A DNA stretch of 64,000 bases from Gangjinia marincola (lineage in GTDB: Bacteria > Bacteroidota > Bacteroidia > Flavobacteriales > Flavobacteriaceae). This document shows, piece by piece, positions 52,324 to 59,482 of this stretch; position 1 is the first letter of the stretch; the number at the start of each line of letters is the position of its first letter. Under the pieces are notes generated by a model. It was not told where the DNA came from. It saw only the letters and a program-made list of their open reading frames with translations, and made no database searches. The position numbers and the translations under genes are program-made. The DNA lies in NCBI RefSeq assembly GCF_039523415.1, contig NZ_BAAAFG010000002.1, forward strand, positions 62,001-126,000, in the 5' to 3' direction.

Positions 52324-53613
52324 TTATTCCGGAATTTTTTCTAATATTTTCTTTTCCCAAATGAACTTTGGCTTTAAGATCCCTTTAGACTTACCCATCC
52401 AATCACCTAGTTTTCTTTTTTCTTGTATCATAACCATTTCAAGAACATCTGGTTCAAAAAACAGCGTATTTTTTCCTCTGGTTAATAATAAGTCAAAGTA
52501 AAATGTACCCTCATTAAAAAAGTATTTAGGCAGATGTAAAGTTTGTTCCCGTATCCCACATTCTTGTGGAGCATCATCAAATTGATTTGTAGAAAATATA
52601 TAATTACCAGAGTCATCTTTCATCCTAACGATAACATTGATTTCTCCAGGTTCTTTTTTATCTATAATTGTTGTCACTAAAATATTATCTTCACGTGTAA
52701 TGGGATCGGATAACTCCTTTCCTTCTGCTGTGAGATACATTTTATTTAACGAAAATTCCGCAGTATTAGCATTCTGGTCATCAGAGAAAAATCTGTTGGT
52801 CATTGATCCACCACTATTACCATCTGATAGATAGAAATGAACCCCTTCATCTACATTGCCTTCAAAAGCAACTTTACCATTTCGTAAAACTATACTACGC
52901 GTACAAAGGGATTTTACGCTTGCCATATTATGACTTACAAATAATACAGTTCTACCCTCTCCCTTTGAGATGTCCTGCATTTTTCCTATAGCTTTTTTTT
53001 GAAATTCTGCATCTCCAACGGCTAAAACCTCATCAATAATCAGTATATCAGGTTCTAAATGAGCTGCTACAGCAAAAGCCAATCTTACACGCATCCCGCT
53101 AGAATATCGCTTTACCGGAGTATCAATGTATAATTTACATCCTGAAAATTCTATGATTTCGTCTAATTTGAGTTCTATTTCTGCCTTAGTCATTCCCAAA
53201 ATCGCCCCGTTGAGGAATATATTTTCTCGCCCGGTAAGCTCATTATGAAATCCCGTACCTACCTCAAGCAAAGAGGCTACTCTACCGGCACATTTAACGA
53301 AACCTTCAGTTGGACTTGTCACTCTGGAAAGTATCTTTAGCAAGGTAGATTTACCTGCTCCATTTCTTCCTATTATCCCTAAAACATCTCCTTGATGTAC
53401 CTCAAAACTAATATCTTTTAAGGCCAAGACATAATCCCCGCCTGATGTTGCTTCTCTGTCATTTTCAATTCCAACTTGGCTAAAAGGATCCTCTTTTCCG
53501 CGTAAGCGATAATAGAGCCTGGTAAGGTCATCTTTTAAAGAACCTGTACCCACCAGCCCAAGCCGGTACTGCTTAGATAAATTTTCTACTTTTAATATTA
53601 TATTCTTTTTCAA
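52324..53613 (-). CDS. Polysaccharide ABC transporter ATP-binding protein (Wzt type), copy 1
   Basis: I choose the TTG at 53613 (429 residues): it lies 13 bases after the LegC-like stop, 14 bases after a TATATTTG box, and aligns with the paralog's start. The longer GTG frame at 53661 overlaps the upstream gene by 35 bases. Walker A GRNGAGKSTLLKI, signature YSSGMRVRLAFAVAAHL, Walker B ILIIDEVLAVGDAEF and SHNMASVKSL are all present. The C-terminal domain (last 170 residues) is a Wzt-type glycan-binding-like domain and differs from that of 43973. Likely energises the single permease at 55756. Confidence 0.92.
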   Translation of the reverse strand: MKKNIILKVENLSKQYRLGLVGTGSLKDDLTRLYYRLRGKEDPFSQVGIENDREATSGGDYVLALKDISFEVHQGDVLGIIGRNGAGKSTLLKILSRVTSPTEGFVKCAGRVASLLEVGTGFHNELTGRENIFLNGAILGMTKAEIELKLDEIIEFSGCKLYIDTPVKRYSSGMRVRLAFAVAAHLEPDILIIDEVLAVGDAEFQKKAIGKMQDISKGEGRTVLFVSHNMASVKSLCTRSIVLRNGKVAFEGNVDEGVHFYLSDGNSGGSMTNRFFSDDQNANTAEFSLNKMYLTAEGKELSDPITREDNILVTTIIDKKEPGEINVIVRMKDDSGNYIFSTNQFDDAPQECGIREQTLHLPKYFFNEGTFYFDLLLTRGKNTLFFEPDVLEMVMIQEKRKLGDWMGKSKGILKPKFIWEKKILEKIPE

Positions 53614-53626
53614 AACGTTAGTGTAT

Positions 53627-54763
53627 TCAAATATAGCTGGGAAGTAATGCACATTGCTCACTCACTGATGCCGTTATATTAAAATCTCCATCATTATATG
53701 CATCTATCCAATCAAACATGTGTAATGGAGTCCAGGCTTTTCTTGTTTCGACACCCGATTTGTTTGATATAGATACAAATATATCCCTGCTGTAGGCATC
53801 TTTAAAAAATAGGGCGTTCAACCAGTAATTTGGAGTAATGTTAGGTTGGTTGGTTGTACATAAATCGATCTGATCATAGGAGTCAAAAAAAAACTTATAG
53901 CGCTCATGCAGTAGTTTTTTCTTTCTTAATTTATCGTTTAACTGTTCTAGTTGAGCTAATAAAAGTGCTGCATTTAAATTATTCATTTTATAATTGTAAC
54001 CCAGTGCGTCATGATCGTATCCCAGACTGTTTGTTTTAGCCTGAGCAGCAAGATGTCTAATTTGATTAAATAGTTTTTTATCATTCGTTAGCACTGCACC
54101 TCCTCCTCCCGAAGTGATAATCTTATTTCCATTAAAGCTTAAAATACCAAGATGACCAAATGTGCCTACATGTTCTTTTGATATGGTACTTCCCAGTGCT
54201 TCTGCTGCATCTTCAATTATGCTAATGTTATAAAGGCCGCAAACTTCTCGAAGTTCTTTTATCTTACACGGGTTTCCAAATGCATGAACAGGAATACATG
54301 CTCTGATGTTACGATTTGTTTTTTTATTATAACATTGTTCGTCTCTTATTTCTGTATGATTTTCTAAAAAAAACTTAAGCTTTTTAGGACAAATCCCCAG
54401 AGTTTCCCTTTCAATATCAACAAAATGAGAAGTGGCTCCAACATAAGAAATTGCGTTAGAAGTAGCTACATACGTAAAAGAAGGCACTAGCACTTCGTCA
54501 TTCTTAGTTATTCCCAATGCTAAAAGAGATAAATGTAGGGCCGAGGTACCTGAGTTAGTCAACACTACATAATCTGCCGATGTAATTTTTTTTAATTGAT
54601 CTTCAACTTTTTTCAAAAATCTGCCATGAACTGAAACATACCCATCATTAATTGCTTGTGATAGATAAGCGATTTCATTCCCTCGAAATGAAGGTTCGTA
54701 TAGCGCTATTTTATCCTTATTGGGGTAGCTTTCCTTAATAAATTCAACAATGTCTTTATACAT
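53627..54763 (-). CDS. legC: LegC-type nucleotide-sugar aminotransferase
   Basis: A 378-residue DegT-family PLP aminotransferase. It opens IALYEPSFRGNEIAYLSQAINDGYVS, has TNSGTSALHLSLLALG, the internal aldimine lysine in SFNGNKIITSGGGGAVL and VIEDAAEALGS-like IIEDAAEALGS. The pattern matches the LegC group, which makes UDP-4-amino-4,6-dideoxy-GlcNAc from the LegB product. The end (CALLPSYI) is a little short of the family's usual LPSS-containing tail. It overlaps legB by 8 bases. The later legionaminic acid genes (epimerase, synthase, CMP transfer) are not in the window, so the product may be used directly as an amino-dideoxy sugar. Confidence 0.72.
   Translation of the reverse strand: MYKDIVEFIKESYPNKDKIALYEPSFRGNEIAYLSQAINDGYVSVHGRFLKKVEDQLKKITSADYVVLTNSGTSALHLSLLALGITKNDEVLVPSFTYVATSNAISYVGATSHFVDIERETLGICPKKLKFFLENHTEIRDEQCYNKKTNRNIRACIPVHAFGNPCKIKELREVCGLYNISIIEDAAEALGSTISKEHVGTFGHLGILSFNGNKIITSGGGGAVLTNDKKLFNQIRHLAAQAKTNSLGYDHDALGYNYKMNNLNAALLLAQLEQLNDKLRKKKLLHERYKFFFDSYDQIDLCTTNQPNITPNYWLNALFFKDAYSRDIFVSISNKSGVETRKAWTPLHMFDWIDAYNDGDFNITASVSEQCALLPSYI
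53628..53635 (-). promoter_or_regulatory. Possible internal promoter before the first Wzt-type gene
   Basis: On the minus strand TATATTTG fits TAnnTTTG exactly; it overlaps the end of the LegC-like gene and lies 14 bases before the TTG start at 53613. It is the same octamer as before wza and before the second Wzt-type gene. Confidence 0.35.
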
Positions 54764-55754
54764 GATGAGTATTATTACGATAAGGTCTGTTATCCCAATC
54801 AGATTTCATCCACTCTATTGTTCTTTTAAGTCCTTCATCCATTGAGATTATAGGTTTCCATCGAGTATAGTCATAAAGCTTTTTATGGTCTCCCACTAAA
54901 TGCTGAATCTCACTTTTTAGAGGTCTTAACCTATCAGTGTCAAATGCTATATCAATACGTTTACCAAATAAGTCTCCTATCTTATATGCTAAATCGTTTA
55001 TAGAAATGGCTTCATTGCTACATATATTGAAATCGTGTCCATAGGGCAGTCCATCTGAACAACAATTGATTAATCCTTTCACTGTATCCTCTACATATAC
55101 AAAATCTCTTTTAGGTTTAGTATCACCTAGCTTAAGAACCTGTTCTCCATTGATATATTGAGAAATGACAGTTGGAATTATAGCCCTTAGTGATTGTCGT
55201 GGACCATAGGTATTGAAAGGGCGTGCAATTATGATAGGCAGATCAAAACTTTTAGCGTAAGAGTATGCTAGTGCATCTGCTCCAATTTTTGAAGCGGCAT
55301 AGGGTGATTGTGGTATTTTAGGATGATCTTCTGTAATGGGGAGGTGTTGAGCATTTCCGTAAATCTCAGAGGTTGAAACACAGATAATCTTTTTGACTGA
55401 CTCCCTTTTAGCCGCTTCTAAAACATTAAGCAAACCCAACACATTAGTTTTGATAAACGATCGGGGAGAAGTAAAACTATAAGGCACACTAATTAATGCG
55501 GCTAAATGAAAGATAATATCAATTGATTGAACAGATTGAGATACTATTTCTGCATCTCTTATATCACCAAAATTAAACTTGATTTTCTCTTTAGTTTCTT
55601 TAGGAATTAGATCCAGCCATCCTGCAGAATTAAAGGAATTGTATAAACAAAAAGCAGTAACATTTGCCTCTTTAGAAATAAGATATTCTACCAGATGCGA
55701 TCCTATAAAACCATCTGCACCTGTAACCAGAATATTTTTCCCCTTAAGATTCAT
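54756..55754 (-). CDS. legB: LegB-type NAD-dependent sugar-nucleotide 4,6-dehydratase
   Basis: A 332-residue SDR enzyme with N-terminal NAD site ILVTGADGFIGSHLVEYL, catalytic TSEIYGNA (Thr-Ser-Glu) and SPYAASKIGADALAYSY (Tyr-x3-Lys). The overall pattern, including FNTYGPRQSLRAIIPTVISQ and GDTKPKRDFVYVEDT, fits the LegB/EDH group that removes water from UDP-GlcNAc to give UDP-4-keto-6-deoxy-GlcNAc. It forms a pair with legC. Starts immediately before the Wzm permease stop. Confidence 0.75.
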   Translation of the reverse strand: MNLKGKNILVTGADGFIGSHLVEYLISKEANVTAFCLYNSFNSAGWLDLIPKETKEKIKFNFGDIRDAEIVSQSVQSIDIIFHLAALISVPYSFTSPRSFIKTNVLGLLNVLEAAKRESVKKIICVSTSEIYGNAQHLPITEDHPKIPQSPYAASKIGADALAYSYAKSFDLPIIIARPFNTYGPRQSLRAIIPTVISQYINGEQVLKLGDTKPKRDFVYVEDTVKGLINCCSDGLPYGHDFNICSNEAISINDLAYKIGDLFGKRIDIAFDTDRLRPLKSEIQHLVGDHKKLYDYTRWKPIISMDEGLKRTIEWMKSDWDNRPYRNNTHHV

Positions 55755-55755
55755 G

Positions 55756-56619
55756 TTAGACTGTATCTATAAATGACTTTTCAGTAATATTAAAAATCAC
55801 TAAACCTACCAGGAATAATACAATCGAAAACACGCCGGCGTAAATTAATCCTGCCCATGAGAATATCCCTGTATCCAATGAGATATATCTAAATCCTTCG
55901 ATGACCTGAGCAATAGGATTATATTTAAAAATGAAATAATATTCCGGTAAATCGTTTCTAATTTTAGACAAGGGAAATGGAACAGCAGAAATATACATGA
56001 GTAAAGAGGTCGCAAACCCTATGAGTACTTTAAAGTCCCTATATTTTGTCGTTAATGCAGAAATAGTCATACCCAATCCTAAACCTAGTAATGCTAGAAT
56101 AATTACATAAACTGGGAATAAAAAAATCAAGTCATTAGGAGCTACTCCTGCATCTTTACTTAGATTGTAATACAGGTAGAATGATACAAAAATGACAATT
56201 TGAATACCCAATTTCAGTAAATTTGATACGGTCACAGAGATGGGCATAATAGCTCTTGGGAAATAAACTTTACCAAAAATATTAGCATTACTACTAAACG
56301 TATTTGATGTTTTGGTAAGACACTCTTTGAAATAACTCCATAATGTAATACCGGCCAGGTTGAATAAAAAAGGAGGAACACTCCCCGTAGAAATATTTGC
56401 TACATTATTAAATACCAAGGTGAATATAATTGACGTAAATAATGGCTGGATCAAAAACCATAAGGGTCCTAAAATAGTTTGTTTATAAACCGTGACTATA
56501 TCCCTACGTACAAAAAGCATCAATAAATCTCTGTATCTCCAAATTTCTTTGAGATTGAGATCAATTAACTTACGTTTAGGAGTTATTTCAAATAACCATT
56601 TATCTGTTGTATCACTCAT
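55756..56619 (-). CDS. wzm: Polysaccharide ABC transporter permease (Wzm type)
   Basis: A 287-residue inner membrane permease of the ABC-2 type. The N-terminus has LNLKEIWRYRDLLMLFVRRDIVTVYKQTILGPLWFLIQPL, the classic Wzm/KpsM opening, followed by about six helices and a conserved FATSLLMYISAVPFPLSKI segment. It would carry the lipid-linked chain across the inner membrane with the Wzt-type ATPase. It is the only such permease in the window; no Wzx flippase was found. Followed by legB after one base and preceded by the TviC-type gene (6 bases). Confidence 0.92.
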   Translation of the reverse strand: MSDTTDKWLFEITPKRKLIDLNLKEIWRYRDLLMLFVRRDIVTVYKQTILGPLWFLIQPLFTSIIFTLVFNNVANISTGSVPPFLFNLAGITLWSYFKECLTKTSNTFSSNANIFGKVYFPRAIMPISVTVSNLLKLGIQIVIFVSFYLYYNLSKDAGVAPNDLIFLFPVYVIILALLGLGLGMTISALTTKYRDFKVLIGFATSLLMYISAVPFPLSKIRNDLPEYYFIFKYNPIAQVIEGFRYISLDTGIFSWAGLIYAGVFSIVLFLVGLVIFNITEKSFIDTV

Positions 56620-56625
56620 AACATT

Positions 56626-57603
56626 TTACAATTTCCAGGTTAATCTCAAACCTTCTTCTACACTGTATTTTGGATTATACCCAAGTAAATTCTTTGCTTT
56701 ATCAATATTAGCAAGTGAATCTCTTACGTCTCCTTGCCGTTTAGGTCCATGAACTGCTTTTGCTGATGTTTTACCTGAAATATTCTTCAATATATTCCAT
56801 AATTCATTTAAACTTATGCGATCACCATAGGCCACATTAAATATCTGGTTTGTTGCAGATTTATCTGAAAAAAAGGCCTTTATATTTGCCTGAACTGCGT
56901 TTTCTACAAAGGTAAAATCACGAGTTTGCTCGCCATCCCCATGTATTGTTGGTGAATGATTTTTTTGTAATGCCTCGATAAATAGTGGAATTACCGCTGC
57001 ATATGCTCCGTTTGGTGATTGCTTAGGTCCAAAGACATTAAAGTATCGTAGGCCAACAGTTTCAATAGCATAGGTAGTAGCAAATACGTTTGCGTATAAC
57101 TCATTTACATATTTTGTTACGGCATATGGAGATAGTGGTTTACCTATGGTATATTCTACTTTAGGCAACTCTGTGCTATCACCATAGGTAGAGCTAGATG
57201 CGGCATATACCATTCTTTTCACACTTTCACTTTCCTTTTGAGCAATGAGCATATTTAAAAATCCATTGACATTCGCATTGTGTGAGGCCAATGGATCTTT
57301 AATGGATCTTGGAACAGACCCTAACGCGGCCTGATGGGAGACAAAATCAATTCCTTTCATAACATCTACACAGTCCTCTAATCGTGTAATATCTCCGTCT
57401 ACAAATTCAAAAGATGGATTGTCTATAAATTCTTCAAGATTCGATTGAAACCCTGTTGAAAGATTATCAAGAACCCTTACTTTCTTAGCATTATACTTGA
57501 GTAAATATTCTACCAGATTACTGCCTATAAATCCTGCTCCCCCCGTAATGAGGAAAGAAAAATCTGCTAAATTAATGTCATGATATTTAGAGGTATACAT
57601 CAT
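56626..57603 (-). CDS. UDP-GlcNAc(A) C4-epimerase, WbpP/TviC type
   Basis: A 325-residue SDR epimerase. NAD site FLITGGAGFIGSNLVEYLL, then AALGSVPRSIKDPLASHNANVNGFLNML, AASSSTYGDSTELPK and SPYAVTKYVNELYANVF with the Tyr-x3-Lys pair. The GSVPRSI-P stretch is typical of WbpP/TviC-type UDP-GlcNAc or UDP-GlcNAcA 4-epimerases. With the adjacent TviB-type dehydrogenase it should supply UDP-GalNAcA, as in Vi antigen synthesis. The start codon overlaps the dehydrogenase stop (ATGA). Confidence 0.87.
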   Translation of the reverse strand: MMYTSKYHDINLADFSFLITGGAGFIGSNLVEYLLKYNAKKVRVLDNLSTGFQSNLEEFIDNPSFEFVDGDITRLEDCVDVMKGIDFVSHQAALGSVPRSIKDPLASHNANVNGFLNMLIAQKESESVKRMVYAASSSTYGDSTELPKVEYTIGKPLSPYAVTKYVNELYANVFATTYAIETVGLRYFNVFGPKQSPNGAYAAVIPLFIEALQKNHSPTIHGDGEQTRDFTFVENAVQANIKAFFSDKSATNQIFNVAYGDRISLNELWNILKNISGKTSAKAVHGPKRQGDVRDSLANIDKAKNLLGYNPKYSVEEGLRLTWKL

Positions 57604-58892
57604 AATCTTCCGTCGACAATTTCTTTAGGTAAAATAGATTTTACATCAAAGAGCACGCTGTTTTTCTTTTGTAAGGTATTAAAATCTAACGTTAAGAATT
57701 CGTTGTGAGAGACAGCAAGAACAACACTGTCAAATGATTCTTTTAAATCTTGTATATCAGAAACTAAATCCAGACCAAATAAATTCTTAACTTCCTCTAC
57801 ATTAGCCCATGGATCTGCTACAGTAACATTTATTCCATACGTCTTTAGCTCTTCAATCACATCGATAACACGTGTATTTCTTGTATCTGGACAATTTTCT
57901 TTGAACGTAATCCCCAGAACTAACGCCTTGCTATCTTTAATTTTTATGTCTTTTTTGACCATCAGTTTAATTACCTCTTGAGCAACGTATCTGCCCATGC
58001 CGTCGTTCATTCTTCTTCCGGCAAGGATAATTTCTGGATTATAACCGGTTTCTTCGGCTTTTTGAGCCAAATAATAAGGATCAACGCCTATGCAGTGACC
58101 GCCTACCAGACCTGGAGTAAATTTAATGAAGTTCCATTTGGTTGCAGCAGCTTCAATCACATCTGTAGTATCTATATCCAAATTTCTAAAGATTTTAGAA
58201 AGCTCATTTACAAATGCGATATTAATATCACGCTGTGAATTTTCTATGACTTTAGCAGCTTCGGCTACTTTGATAGAAGACGCTTTATGTGTCCCAGCCT
58301 CAATGACAGAGGCGTACAACTGATCTACTTTTTCAGCGATTGCAGGAGTTGAACCTGAAGTAACTTTTAAAATCTTTGTAACTGTATGTTTTTTATCTCC
58401 GGGATTAATTCTTTCTGGGGAATACCCTGCGAAGAAATCCTCGTTAAATGTGAGCCCAGATTTTTCAGCTAAAATAGGCACGCATACCTCTTCCGTAACT
58501 CCAGGGTAAACCGTAGATTCGTAAATAACTAGGTCATCCTTTTTTAAGAACTCCCCGATCACCTCACTCGATTTTATTAAAGGAGTCAGCACAGGACGTT
58601 TAAATTTATCTACTGGAGTTGGAACAGTCACGATATAGATTGAAGCCTTAGCTATATCTTGTTTTGATGAAGTTGCAAAAAAGCCTTTTTCATCTGTAGA
58701 TGAATTGAGTACTTCTTTTAGTTCATCGTCTGATACTTCTAACGTACTATCGTGACCTTCACTGAGTTCATCAATTCTGTCTTGATTGATATCAAACCCT
58801 ATAACACTGTACTTCTTTGCAAAAGCCACAGCTAATGGAAGCCCTACATATCCCAGCCCTATAATTGCCAGTATTGGTTTATTCTCTTTCAT
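57600..58892 (-). CDS. UDP-N-acetyl-hexosamine 6-dehydrogenase, TviB/WbpO type
   Basis: A 430-residue nucleotide-sugar dehydrogenase. N-terminal NAD domain starts LAIIGLGYVGLPLAVAFAKKY; the catalytic cysteine is in GLVGGHCIGVDPYYLAQ (about residue 266), and YSPERINPGDKKHT and NSQRDINIAFVNEL are the TviB/WbpO features. It oxidises UDP-GlcNAc (or UDP-GalNAc) twice to the uronic acid using NAD. Paired with the TviC-type epimerase. Follows the short sugar transferase with the stop and start touching. Confidence 0.92.
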   Translation of the reverse strand: MKENKPILAIIGLGYVGLPLAVAFAKKYSVIGFDINQDRIDELSEGHDSTLEVSDDELKEVLNSSTDEKGFFATSSKQDIAKASIYIVTVPTPVDKFKRPVLTPLIKSSEVIGEFLKKDDLVIYESTVYPGVTEEVCVPILAEKSGLTFNEDFFAGYSPERINPGDKKHTVTKILKVTSGSTPAIAEKVDQLYASVIEAGTHKASSIKVAEAAKVIENSQRDINIAFVNELSKIFRNLDIDTTDVIEAAATKWNFIKFTPGLVGGHCIGVDPYYLAQKAEETGYNPEIILAGRRMNDGMGRYVAQEVIKLMVKKDIKIKDSKALVLGITFKENCPDTRNTRVIDVIEELKTYGINVTVADPWANVEEVKNLFGLDLVSDIQDLKESFDSVVLAVSHNEFLTLDFNTLQKKNSVLFDVKSILPKEIVDGRL

Positions 58893-59477
58893 TTATGCTA
58901 ATGTTCTTATTAAATAATAACAATCTAATTTTAATGACCAATGTAAAAGATAATGAAGATTAATACGAACTTTATCTGGCCAAATTATTTCTCTGTTGTA
59001 CACTTCTGGATTTTCTACCTGATTCAATATGTTTAATTCATGCTTATATTTTATAGTCGCAGGACCTGTAACACCTGGTTTTAGGAAGAGTATTTTTCTT
59101 TCTTCACCGCTTAGCTGATCTGCAAAACCTCTAACGTCTGGCCTAGGGCCCACCATACTCATACTTCCCATCACTACCTGGCATAGTTGAGGAAGCTCAT
59201 TTAATTTCGATTGATGTAAAATTTTACCGTACCACGATATGTCATTCACAGCCTTATGATCTATGTGTTCATCTCCCGAGATGATTCTAAATTTAATAAG
59301 TATAAATTCTTTACCATATTGGCCTATACGCGCTGTTTTAAAAAAAGGCTTCCCCCTAAATTTAAAAAGTCCAATCAAAAAAATCAGACTCATTAATGGA
59401 CTCAATACAAAAATTCCTGCCATGCTAATTATAAGATCAAATGTTCTTTTTACGAACCTCTGCTTTTTTGACAACAT
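58893..59477 (-). CDS. Short initiating sugar-1-phosphate transferase (PglC type)
   Basis: I start at the ATG at 59477 (about 194 residues), 5 bases after the wzc stop; a TTG at 59486 overlaps it. One N-terminal hydrophobic helix (LIISMAGIFVLSPLMSLIFLI), then the catalytic domain: FILIKFRIIS, a K-LNELPQLCQVVMGSMSMVGPRPDVRGF and KPGVTGPATIKYK. Normal for the small PglC/WecP-like class. The usual D-E-x-PQ is N-E-L-P-Q here. It should load the first sugar onto undecaprenyl phosphate. Next to wzc and the UDP-GalNAcA genes, so it may start the main chain. Confidence 0.88.
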   Translation of the reverse strand: MLSKKQRFVKRTFDLIISMAGIFVLSPLMSLIFLIGLFKFRGKPFFKTARIGQYGKEFILIKFRIISGDEHIDHKAVNDISWYGKILHQSKLNELPQLCQVVMGSMSMVGPRPDVRGFADQLSGEERKILFLKPGVTGPATIKYKHELNILNQVENPEVYNREIIWPDKVRINLHYLLHWSLKLDCYYLIRTLA

Positions 59478-59482
59478 TTGAT

